Shown: positions 41,234 through 54,072 of the stretch, one piece after another
Layout of the letters: the number at the start of each line of letters is the position of its first letter
Numbering within the stretch: position 1 is the stretch's first letter
Source: DT-68 sp965263245
Lineage (GTDB): Bacteria > Bacillota_I > Bacilli_A > Mycoplasmatales > Metamycoplasmataceae
Direction: 5' to 3'
Assembly: GCA_965263245.1 (NCBI GenBank)
Contig: CBDHHR010000996.1
Location: forward strand, 1-64,000
Length of the DNA stretch: 64,000 bases
Position numbers and translations under genes: made by a program
The notes under the pieces: model-generated
Database searches by the model: none
What the model was told of the DNA's origin: nothing
What the model saw: the letters and a program-made list of their open reading frames with translations, nothing else

Positions 41234-44200
41234 TTGAGTGTAATCCACTGTCTGTACACGCTAGATTTATTTGACACTGTAATCCACTGTCTGTACATGC
41301 TAGATTTATTTGACACTGTAATCCACTGTCTGTACATGCTAGATTTATTTGACACTGTAGTCCACTGTCTGTACACGCTAGATTTATTTGACACTGTAGT
41401 CCACTGTCTGTACACGCTAGATTTATTTGACACTGTAATCCGCTGTCTGTACACGCTAGATTTATTTGACACTGTAATCCGCTGTCTGTACACACTAGAT
41501 TTATTTGACACTGTAATCCACTGTCTGTACACGCTAGATTTATTTGACACTGTAATCCACTGTCTGTACACGCTAGATTTATTTGACACTGTAATCCACT
41601 GTCTGTACACGCTAGATTTATTTGACACTGTAATCCACTGTCTGTACACGCTAGATTTATTTGACACTGTAATCCACTGTCTGTACACGCTAGATTTATT
41701 TGACACTGTAATCCACTGTCTGTACACGCTAGATTTATTTGACACTGTAATCCACTGTCTGTACACGCTAGATTTATTTGACACTGTAATCCACTGTCTG
41801 TACACGCTAGATTTATTTGACACTGTAATCCACTGTCTGTACACGCTAGATTTATTTGACACTGTAATCCACTGTCTGTACACGCTAGATTTATTTGACA
41901 CTGTAATTCACTGTCTGTACACGCTAGATTTATTTGACACTGTAATTCACTGTCTGTACACGCTAGATTTATTTGACACTGTAATTCACTGTCTGTACAC
42001 GCTAGATTTATTTGACACTGTAATCCACTGTCTGTACACGCTAGATTTATTTGACACTGTAATCCACTGTCTGTACACGCTAGATTTATTTGACACTGTA
42101 ATCCACTGTCTGTACACGCTAGATTTATTTGACACTGTAATCCACTGTCTGTACACGCTAGATTTATTTGACACTGTAATCCACTGTCTGTACACGCTAG
42201 ATTTATTTGACACTGTAATCCACTGTTTGTACACACTAGATTTATCTGACACTGTAATCCACTGTCTGTACACGCTAGATTTATTTGACACTGTAATCCA
42301 CTGTCTGTACACGCTAGATTTATTTGACACTGTAATCCACTGTCTGTACACGCTAGATTTATTTGACACTGTAATCCACTGTCTGTACACGCTAGATTTA
42401 TTTGACACTGTAATCCACTGTCTGTACACGCTAGATTTATTTGACACTGTAATCCACTGTCTGTACACGCTAGATTTATTTGACACTGTAGTCCACTGTC
42501 TGTACACGCTAGATTTATTTGACACTGTAATCCACTGTCTGTACACACTAGATTTATTTGACACTGTAATCCACTGTCTGTACACACTAGATTTATTTGA
42601 CACTGTAATCCACTGTCTGTACACGCTAGATTTATTTGACACTGTAATCCACTGTCTGTACACGCTAGATTTATTTGACACTGTAGTCCACTGTCTGTAC
42701 ACGCTAGATTTATTTGACACTGTAATCCACTGTCTGTACACACTAGATTTATTTGACACTGTAATCCACTGTCTGTACACGCTAGATTTATTTGACACTG
42801 TAATCCACTGTCTGTACACGCTAGATTTATTTGACACTGTAATCCACTGTCTGTACACGCTAGATTTATTTGACACTGTAATTCACTGTCTGTACACGCT
42901 AGATTTATTTGACACTGTAATCCACTGTCTGTACACGCTAGATTTATTTGACACTGTATCCACTGTCTGTCCTGTAGTCCGCTGTCTGTACACGCTAGAT
43001 TTATTTGACACTGTAATCCACTGTCTGTACACGCTAGATTTATTTGACACTGTAATCCACTGTCTGTACACGCTAGATTTATTTGACACTGTAATCCACT
43101 GTCTGTACACGCTAGATTTATTTGACACTGTAGTCCACTGTCTGTACACACTAGATTTATTTGACACTGTAATCCGCTGTCTGTACACACTAGATTTATT
43201 TGACACTGTAATCCGCTGTCTGTACACGCTAGATTTATTTGACACTGTAGTCCGCTGTCTGTACACGCTAGATTTATTTGACACTGTAATCCACTGTCTG
43301 TACACACTAGATTTATTTGACACTGTAATCCACTGTCTGTACACGCTAGATTTATTTGACACTGTAATCCGCTGTCTGTACACGCTAGATTTATTTGACA
43401 CTGTAGTCCGCTGTCTGTACACGCTAGATTTATTTGACACTGTAATCCACTGTCTGTACACGCTAGATTTATTTGACACTGTAGTCCGCTGTCTGTACAC
43501 GCTAGATTTATTTGACACTGTAGTCCACTGTCTGTACACGCTAGATTTATTTGACACTGTAGTCCACTGTCTGTACACGCTAGATTTATTTGACACTGTA
43601 ATCCGCTGTCTGTACAAGCTAGATTTATTTGACACTGTAGTCCGCTGTCTGTACAAGCTAGATTTATTTGACACTGTAGTCCGCTGTCTGTACAAGCTAG
43701 ATTTATTTGACACTGTAGTCCGCTGTCTGTACAAGCTAGATTTATTTGACACTGTAGTCCACTGTCTGTACACGCTAGATTTATTTGACACTGTAATTCA
43801 CTGTCTGTACACGCTAGATTTATTTGACACTGTAGTCCGCTGTCTGTACACGCTAGATTTATTTGACACTGTAGTCCGCTGTCTGTACACGCTAGATTTA
43901 TTTGACACTGTAGTCCACTGTCTGTACACACTAGATTTATTTGACACTGTAATTCACTGTCTGTACATGCTAGATTTATTTGACACTGTAGTCCACTGTC
44001 TGTACACGCTAGATTTATTTGACACTGTAGTCCACTGTCTGTACACACTAGATTTATTTGACACTGTAATCCACTGTCTGTACACGCTAGATTTATTTGA
44101 CACTGTAATCCACTGTCTGTACACGCTAGATTTATTTGACACTGTAATCCACTGTCTGTACACGCTAGATTTATTTGACACTGTAATCCACTGTCTGTAC

Positions 44201-44992
44201 ACGCTAGATTTATTTGACACTGTAATCCACTGTCTGTACACGCTAGATTTATTTGACACTGTAATCCACTGTCTGTACACTGTCTGTACACGCTAGATTT
44301 ATTTGACACTGTAATCCACTGTCTGTACACGCTAGATTTATTTGACACTGTAATCCACTGTCTGTACACGCTAGATTTATTTGACACTGTAATCCACTGT
44401 CTGTACACGCTAGATTTATTTGACACTGTAATCCACTGTCTGTACACGCTAGATTTATTTGACACTGTAATCCACTGTCTGTACACGCTAGATTTATTTG
44501 ACACTGTAATCCACTGTCTGTACACGCTAGATTTATTTGACACTGTAATCCACTGTCTGTACACACTAGATTTATTTGACACTGTAATCCACTGTCTGTA
44601 CACGCTAGATTTATTTGACACTGTAATCCACTGTCTGTACACGCTAGATTTATTTGACACTGTAATTCACTGTCTGTACACGCTAGATTTATTTGACACT
44701 GTAATCCACTGTCTGTACACGCTAGATTTATTTGACACTGTAATCCACTGTCTGTACACGCTAGATTTATTTGACACTGTAATCCACTGTCTGTACACGC
44801 TAGATTTATTTGACACTGTAATCCACTGTCTGTACACACTAGATTTATCTAGATTTATTTGACACTGTAGTCCGCTGTCTGTACACGCTATTTGACACTG
44901 TAATCCGCTGTTGACACTGTGACAATCCACTAGTCTGTACACGCTAGATTTATTTGACACTGTAGTCCACTGTCTGTACACGCTAGATTTAT
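41234..44992. repeat. S5: short higher-order unit with a degenerate end
   Basis: This unit is 3,759 bp. The left part matches S2 (TTTGT/TATCTGAC at about 42226). A junction at 42958-42976 (TGTATCCACTGTCTGTCCTG) precedes the shared tetrad at offset 2,381. The 3' arm keeps the ACATGC monomer (about 43967) but not the 156/195-bp pattern. It has a duplicated CTGTACACTGTCTG join at 44279. The last 100 bp (44842-44940) is the most scrambled stretch in the window. The boundary at 44993 is of the undeleted GACAGTG type. Confidence 0.88.
44842..44945. repeat. Most degenerate patch of the array
   Basis: Within 100 bp the order of monomer pieces is broken several times: TTATCTAGATTTATTTG, GCTATTTGACACTG, CTGTTGACACTGTGACAATC and CACTAGTCTGTAC. 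All pieces derive from the monomer; no foreign sequence is visible. The patch ends S5, just before an undeleted boundary. Confidence 0.85.
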
Positions 44993-47900
44993 TTGACAGT
45001 GTAATCCACTGTCTGTACACGCTAGATTTATTTGACACTGTAATCCACTGTCTGTACATGCTAGATTTATTTGACACTGTAATCCACTGTCTGTACACGC
45101 TAGATTTATTTGACACTGTAGTCCACTGTCTGTACACGCTAGATTTATTTGACACTGTAATCCACTGTCTGTACACGCTAGATTTATTTGACACTGTAAT
45201 CCGCTGTCTGTACACGCTAGATTTATTTGACACTGTAATCCGCTGTCTGTACACACTAGATTTATTTGACACTGTAATCCACTGTCTGTACACGCTAGAT
45301 TTATTTGACACTGTAATCCACTGTCTGTACACGCTAGATTTATTTGACACTGTAATCCACTGTCTGTACACGCTAGATTTATTTGACACTGTAATCCACT
45401 GTCTGTACACGCTAGATTTATTTGACACTGTAATCCACTGTCTGTACACGCTAGATTTATTTGACACTGTAATCCACTGTCTGTACACGCTAGATTTATT
45501 TGACACTGTAATCCACTGTCTGTACACGCTAGATTTATTTGACACTGTAATCCACTGTCTGTACACGCTAGATTTATTTGACACTGTAATCCACTGTCTG
45601 TACACGCTAGATTTATTTGACACTGTAATCCACTGTCTGTACACGCTAGATTTATTTGACACTGTAATTCACTGTCTGTACACGCTAGATTTATTTGACA
45701 CTGTAGTCCACTGTCTGTACACTGTCTGTACACACACTAGATTTATTTGACACTGTAATCCACTGTCTGTACACACTAGATTTATTTGACACTGTAATCC
45801 GCTGTCTGTACACGCTAGATTTATTTGACAGTGTAATCCACTGTCTGTACACGCTAGATTTATTTGACACTGTAGTCCACTGTCTGTACACGCTATATTT
45901 ATTTGACACTGTAATCCACTGTCTGTACACACTAGATTTATTTGACACTGTAATCCACTGTCTGTACACACTAGATTTATTTGACACTGTAATCCGCTGT
46001 CTGTACACGCTAGATTTATTTGACAGTGTAATCCACTGTCTGTACACGCTAGATTTATTTGACACTGTAGTCCTCTGTCTGTACACGCTAGATTTATTTG
46101 ACACTGTAATTCACTGTCTGTACACGCTAGATTTATTTGACACTGTAATCCACTGTCTGTACACGCTAGATTTATTTGACACTGTAATCCACTGTCTGTA
46201 CACGCTAGATTTATTTGACACTGTAGTCCGCTGTCTGTACACGCTAGATTTATTTGACACTGTAATCCACTGTCTGTACACGCTAGATTTATTTGACACT
46301 GTAATCCACTGTCTGTACACGCTAGATTTATTTGACACTGTAATCCACTGTCTGTACACGCTAGATTTATTTGACACTGTAGTCCACTGTCTGTACACAC
46401 TAGATTTATTTGACACTGTAATCCGCTGTCTGTACACACTAGATTTATTTGACACTGTAATCCGCTGTCTGTACACGCTAGATTTATTTGACACTGTAGT
46501 CCGCTGTCTGTACACGCTAGATTTATTTGACACTGTAATCCACTGTCTGTACACACTAGATTTATTTGACACTGTAATCCACTGTCTGTACACGCTAGAT
46601 TTATTTGACACTGTAATCCGCTGTCTGTACACGCTAGATTTATTTGACACTGTAGTCCGCTGTCTGTACACGCTAGATTTATTTGACACTGTAATCCACT
46701 GTCTGTACACGCTAGATTTATTTGACACTGTAGTCCGCTGTCTGTACACGCTAGATTTATTTGACACTGTAGTCCACTGTCTGTACACGCTAGATTTATT
46801 TGACACTGTAGTCCACTGTCTGTACACGCTAGATTTATTTGACACTGTAATCCGCTGTCTGTACAAGCTAGATTTATTTGACACTGTAGTCCGCTGTCTG
46901 TACAAGCTAGATTTATTTGACACTGTAGTCCGCTGTCTGTACAAGCTAGATTTATTTGACACTGTAGTCCGCTGTCTGTACAAGCTAGATTTATTTGACA
47001 CTGTAATCCGCTGTCTGTACACGCTAGATTTATTTGACACTGTAATTCACTGTCTGTACACGCTAGATTTATTTGACATTGTAATCCACTGTCTGTACAA
47101 GCTAGATTTATTTGACACTGTAGTCCGCTGTCTGTACAAGCTAGATTTATTTGACACTGTAGTCCGCTGTCTGTACAAGCTAGATTTATTTGACACTGTA
47201 ATCCGCTGTCTGTACACGCTAGATTTATTTGACACTGTAGTCCACTGTCTGTACACGCTAGATTTATTTGACACTGTAATCCACTGTCTGTACACACTAG
47301 ATTTATTTGACACTGTAATCCGCTGTCTGTACACACTAGATTTATTTGACACTGTAGTCCACTGTCTGTACACGCTAGATTTATTTGACACTGTAATCCA
47401 CTGTCTGTACACACTAGATTTATTTGACACTGTAGTCCACTGTCTGTACACACTAGATTTATTTGACATTGTAATCCACTGTCTGTACACACTAGATTTA
47501 TTTGACACTGTAATCCACTGTCTGTACACACTAGATTTATTTGACACTGTAATCCACTGTCTGTACACACTAGATTTATTTGACATTGTAATCCACTGTC
47601 TGTACACGCTAGATTTATTTGACACTGTAATCCGCTGTCTGTACACGCTAGATTTATTTGACACTGTAATCCACTGTCTGTACACACTAGATTTATTTGA
47701 CACTGTAATCCACTGTCTGTACACGCTAGATTTATTTGACACTGTAATCCGCTGTCTGTACACGCTAGATTTATTTGACACTGTAATCCACTGTCTGTAC
47801 ACACTAGATTTATTTGACACTGTAATCCACTGTCTGTACACGCTAGATTTATTTGACACTGTAGTCCGCTGTCTGTACAAGCTAGATTTATTTGACACTG

Positions 47901-50362
47901 TAATCCGCTGTCTGTACACACTAGATTTATTTGACACTGTAGTCCACTGTCTGTACACGCTAGATTTATTTGACACTGTAGTCCACTGTCTGTACACACT
48001 AGATTTATTTGACACTGTAATCCGCTGTCTGTACACGCTAGATTTATTTGACACTGTAGTCCACTGTCTGTACACGCTAGATTTATTTGACACTGTAATC
48101 CACTGTCTGTACACACTAGATTTATTTGACACTGTAATCCGCTGTCTGTACACACTAGATTTATTTGACACTGTAATCCACTGTCTGTACACACTAGATT
48201 TATTTGACACATCCACTGTCTGTACACGCTAGATTTATTTGACACTGTAGTCCACTGTCTGTACACGCTAGATTTATTTGACACTGTAATCCGCTGTCTG
48301 TACACGCTAGATTTATTTGACACTGTAATCCACTGTCTGTACACGCTAGATTTATTTGACACTGTAATCCACTGTCTGTACACGCTAGATTTATTTGACA
48401 CTGTAGTCCGCTGTCTGTACACGCTAGATTTATTTGACACTGTAGTCCGCTGTCTGTACACGCTAGATTTATTTGACACTGTAATTCACTGTCTGTACAC
48501 GCTAGATTTATTTGACACTGTAGTCCACTGTCTGTACACGCTAGATTTATTTGACACTGTAATCCACTGTCTGTACACGCTAGATTTATTTGACACTGTA
48601 GTCCGCTGTCTGTACACGCTAGATTTATTTGACACTGTAATCCACTGTCTGTACACGCTAGATTTATTTGACACTGTAATTCACTGTCTGTACACGCTAG
48701 ATTTATTTTTGTAGTCCACTGTCTGTACACGCTAGATTTATTTGACACTGTAGTCCGCTGTCTGTACACGCTAGATTTATTTGACACTGTAGTCCGCTGT
48801 CTGTACACGCTAGATTTATTTGACACTGTAATTCACTGTCTGTACACGCTAGATTTATTTGACACTGTCTGTACACACTAGATTTATTTGACACTGTAGT
48901 CCGCTGTCTGTACACGCTAGATTTATTTGACACTGTGACACTGTAGTCCGCTGTCTGTACACGCTAGATTTATTTGACACTGTAGTCCGCTGTCTGTACA
49001 CGCTAGATTTATTTGACACTGTAATCCACTGTCTGTACACGCTAGATTTATTTGACACTGTAGTCCGCTGTCTGTACACGCTAGATTTATTTGACACTGT
49101 AATCCACTGTCTGTACACGCTAGATTTATTTGACCCTGTAATCCACTGTCTGTACACACTAGATTTATTTGACACTGTAGTCCACTGTCTGTACACGCTA
49201 GATTTATTTGACACTGTAATCCACTGTCTGTACACGCTAGATTTATTTGACACTGTAATCCACTGTCTGTACACACTAGATTTATTTGACACTGTAGTCC
49301 ACTGTCTGTACACACTGTAAGTCCACTGTCTGTACACGCTAGATTTATTTGACACTGTAATCCACTGTCTGTACACGCTAGATTTATTTGACACTGTAAT
49401 CCACTGTCTGTACACGCTAGATTTATTTGACACTGTAATCCACTGTCTGTACACGCTAGATTTATTTGACACTGTAGTCCACTGTCTGTACACGCTAGAT
49501 TTATTTGACACTGTAGTCCACTGTCTGTACACGCTAGATTTATTTGACACTGTAATCCACTGTCTGTACACGCTAGATTTATTTGACACTGTAATTCACT
49601 GTCTGTACACGCTAGATTTATTTGACACTGTAATCCACTGTCTGTACACGCTAGATTTATTTGACACTGTAATCCACTGTCTGTACACGCTAGATTTATT
49701 TGACACTGTAATCCACTGTCTGTACACGCTAGATTTATTTGACACTGTAATCCACTGTCTGTACACGCTAGATTTATTTGACACTGTAATCCACTGTCTG
49801 TACACGCTAGATTTATTTGACACTGTAATCCACTGTCTGTACACGCTAGATTTATTTGACACTGTAATCCACTGTCTGTACACGCTAGATTTATTTGACA
49901 CTGTAATCCACTGTCTGTACACGCTAGATTTATTTGACACTGTAATCCACTGTCTGTACACGCTAGATTTATTTGACACTGTAATCCACTGTCTGTACAC
50001 ACTAGATTTATTTGACACTGTAATCCACTGTCTGTACACGCTAGATTTATTTGACACTGTAATTCACTGTCTGTACACGCTAGATTTATTTGACACTGTA
50101 ATCCACTGTCTGTACACGCTAGATTTATTTGACACTGTAATCCACTGTCTGTACACGCTAGATTTATTTGACACTGTAATCCACTGTCTGTACACGCTAG
50201 ATTTATTTGACACTGTAATCCACTGTTTGTACACACTAGATTTATCTGACACTGTAGTCCGCTGTCTGTACACGCTAGATTTATTTGACACTGTAATCCA
50301 CTGTCTGTACACGCTAGATTTATTTGACACTGTAGTCCACTGTCTGTACACGCTAGATTTAT
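44993..50362. repeat. L6: longest higher-order unit, expanded
   Basis: This unit is 5,370 bp, about nine monomers longer than the other L units. It starts with GACAGTG, which looks like the undeleted ancestor of TTGAGTG. L order is regular from about 45735 to 48200 (CTATATTT at 45891, tetrad at 46864). The segment 48208-49325 has irregular joins at 48208, 48706, 48866, 48935 and 49313, and is rich in GTAGTCCGC monomers with ACACGC rather than ACAAGC. A private GACCCTG monomer lies at about 49134. A homogeneous consensus run follows to about 50220. Confidence 0.87.
48208..49325. repeat. Irregular, expanded segment in the L6 3' arm
   Basis: Breaks are at about 48208 (GACACATCC), 48706 (TTTATTTTTGTAG), 48866 (exact loss of the 10 bp between the two CACTGT copies), 48935 (CACTGTGACACTG) and 49313-49321 (CACACTGTAAGTCC). 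This segment accounts for much of the extra length of L6. Confidence 0.83.
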
Positions 50363-53300
50363 TTGAGTGTAATCCACTGTCTGTACACGCTAGATTTATT
50401 TGACACTGTAATCCACTGTCTGTACATGCTAGATTTATTTGACACTGTAATCCACTGTCTGTACATGCTAGATTTATTTGACACTGTAGTCCACTGTCTG
50501 TACACGCTAGATTTATTTGACACTGTAGTCCACTGTCTGTACACGCTAGATTTATTTGACACTGTAATCCGCTGTCTGTACACGCTAGATTTATTTGACA
50601 CTGTAATCCGCTGTCTGTACACACTAGATTTATTTGACACTGTAATCCACTGTCTGTACACGCTAGATTTATTTGACACTGTAATCCACTGTCTGTACAC
50701 GCTAGATTTATTTGACACTGTAATCCACTGTCTGTACACGCTAGATTTATTTGACACTGTAATCCACTGTCTGTACACGCTAGATTTATTTGACACTGTA
50801 ATCCACTGTCTGTACACGCTAGATTTATTTGACACTGTAATCCACTGTCTGTACACGCTAGATTTATTTGACACTGTAATCCACTGTCTGTACACGCTAG
50901 ATTTATTTGACACTGTAATCCACTGTCTGTACACGCTAGATTTATTTGACACTGTAATCCACTGTCTGTACACGCTAGATTTATTTGACACTGTAATTCA
51001 CTGTCTGTACACGCTAGATTTATTTGACACTGTAATTCACTGTCTGTACACGCTAGATTTATTTGACACTGTAATTCACTGTCTGTACACGCTAGATTTA
51101 TTTGACACTGTAATTCACTGTCTGTACACGCTAGATTTATTTGACACTGTAATCCACTGTCTGTACACGCTAGATTTATTTGACACTGTAATCCACTGTC
51201 TGTACACGCTAGATTTATTTGACACTGTAATCCACTGTCTGTACACGCTAGATTTATTTGACACTGTAATCCACTGTCTGTACACGCTAGATTTATTTGA
51301 CACTGTAATCCACTGTCTGTACACGCTAGATTTATTTGACACTGTAATCCACTGTTTGTACACACTAGATTTATCTGACACTGTAATCCACTGTCTGTAC
51401 ACGCTAGATTTATTTGACACTGTAATCCACTGTCTGTACACGCTAGATTTATTTGACACTGTAATCCACTGTCTGTACACACTAGATTTATTTGACACTG
51501 TAATCCACTGTCTGTACACGCTAGATTTATTTGACACTGTAATCCACTGTCTGTACACGCTAGATTTATTTGACACTGTAATCCACTGTCTGTACACGCT
51601 AGATTTATTTGACACTGTAATCCACTGTCTGTACACGCTAGATTTATTTGACACTGTAATCCACTGTCTGTACACACTAGATTTATTTGACACTGTAATC
51701 CACTGTCTGTACACACTAGATTTATTTGACACTGTAATCCACTGTCTGTACACGCTAGATTTATTTGACACTGTAATCCACTGTCTGTACACGCTAGATT
51801 TATTTGACACTGTAGTCCACTGTCTGTACACGCTAGATTTATTTGACACTGTAATCCACTGTCTGTACACACTAGATTTATTTGACACTGTAATCCACTG
51901 TCTGTACACGCTAGATTTATTTGACACTGTAATCCACTGTCTGTACACGCTAGATTTATTTGACATTTGACACTGTAATCCACTGTCTGTACACGCTAGA
52001 TTTATTTGACACTGTAATCCACTGTCTGTACACGCTAGATTTATTTGACACTGTAATCCACTGTCTGTACACGCTAGATTTATTTGACACTGTAGTCCGC
52101 TGTCTGTACACGCTAGATTTATTTGACACTGTAATCCACTGTCTGTACACGCTAGATTTATTTGACACTGTAATCCACTGTCTGTACACGCTAGATTTAT
52201 TTGACACTGTAATCCACTGTCTGTACACGCTAGATTTATTTGACACTGTAGTCCACTGTCTGTACACACTAGATTTATTTGACACTGTAATCCGCTGTCT
52301 GTACACACTAGATTTATTTGACACTGTAATCCGCTGTCTGTACACGCTAGATTTATTTGACACTGTAGTCCGCTGTCTGTACACGCTAGATTTATTTGAC
52401 ACTGTAATCCACTGTCTGTACACACTAGATTTATTTGACACTGTAATCCACTGTCTGTACACGCTAGATTTATTTGACACTGTAATCCGCTGTCTGTACA
52501 CGCTAGATTTATTTGACACTGTAGTCCGCTGTCTGTACACGCTAGATTTATTTGACACTGTAATCCACTGTCTGTACACGCTAGATTTATTTGACACTGT
52601 AATCCGCTGTCTGTACACGCTAGATTTATTTGACACTGTAGTCCACTGTCTGTACACGCTAGATTTATTTGACACTGTAGTCCACTGTCTGTACACGCTA
52701 GATTTATTTGACACTGTAATCCGCTGTCTGTACAAGCTAGATTTATTTGACACTGTAGTCCGCTGTCTGTACAAGCTAGATTTATTTGACACTGTAGTCC
52801 GCTGTCTGTACAAGCTAGATTTATTTGACACTGTAGTCCGCTGTCTGTACAAGCTAGATTTATTTGACACTGTAATCCACTGTCTGTACACGCTAGATTT
52901 ATTTGACACTGTAATTCACTGTCTGTACACGCTAGATTTATTTGACACTGTAATCCACTGTCTGTACACGCTAGATTTATTTGACACTGTAGTCCACTGT
53001 CTGTACACGCTAGATTTATTTGACACTGTAGTCCACTGTCTGTACACACTAGATTTATTTGACACTGTAATTCACTGTCTGTACACGCTAGATTTATTTG
53101 ACACTGTAGTCCACTGTCTGTACACGCTAGATTTATTTGACACTGTAGTCCACTGTCTGTACACACTAGATTTATTTGACACTGTAATCCACTGTCTGTA
53201 CACGCTAGATTTATTTGACACTGTAATCCACTGTCTGTACACGCTAGATTTATTTGACACTGTAATCCACTGTCTGTACACGCTAGATTTATTTGACACT

Positions 53301-54072
53301 GTAATCCACTGTCTGTACACGCTAGATTTATTTGACACTGTAATCCACTGTCTGTACACGCTAGATTTATTTGACACTGTAATTCACTGTCTGTACACGC
53401 TAGATTTATTTGACACTGTAATCCACTGTCTGTACACGCTAGATTTATTTGACACTGTAATCCACTGTCTGTACACGCTAGATTTATTTGACACTGTAAT
53501 CCACTGTCTGTACACGCTAGATTTATTTGACACTGTAATCCACTGTCTGTACACGCTAGATTTATTTGACACTGTAATTCACTGTCTGTACACGCTAGAT
53601 TTATTTGACACTGTAATCCACTGTCTGTACACGCTAGATTTATTTGACACTGTAATCCACTGTCTGTACACACTAGATTTATTTGACACTGTAATCCACT
53701 GTCTGTACACGCTAGATTTATTTGACACTGTAATCCACTGTCTGTACACGCTAGATTTATTTGACACTGTAATCCACTGTCTGTACACGCTAGATTTATT
53801 TGACACTGTAATCCACTGTCTGTACACGCTAGATTTATTTGACACTGTAATCCACTGTCTGTACACGCTAGATTTATTTGACACTGTAATCCACTGTCTG
53901 TACACGCTAGATTTATTTGACACTGTAATCCACTGTCTGTACACACTAGATTTATTTGACACTGTAGTCCGCTGTCTGTACACGCTAGATTTATTTGACA
54001 CTGTAATCCACTGTCTGTACACGCTAGATTTATTTGACACTGTAGTCCACTGTCTGTACACGCTAGATTTAT
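50363..54072. repeat. S6: short higher-order unit
   Basis: This unit is 3,710 bp. The left part follows S5, with four successive GTAATTCAC monomers just after 50990 and TTTGT/TATCTGAC at about 51355. A junction at 51966 (TGACATTTGACAC) lies where the S-specific block rejoins the shared part. The tetrad is at offset 2,371. In the 3' arm the usual ACATGC is replaced by ACACGC (about 53084), and GTAATTCAC monomers remain at 53070, 53382 and 53577. It ends at an undeleted GACAGTG boundary. Confidence 0.9.

Noticed and set aside
44842..44945. Remnant of an inserted mobile element
   Set aside because: All pieces can be assigned to the 39-bp monomer. There is no target-site duplication, terminal repeat or foreign sequence.
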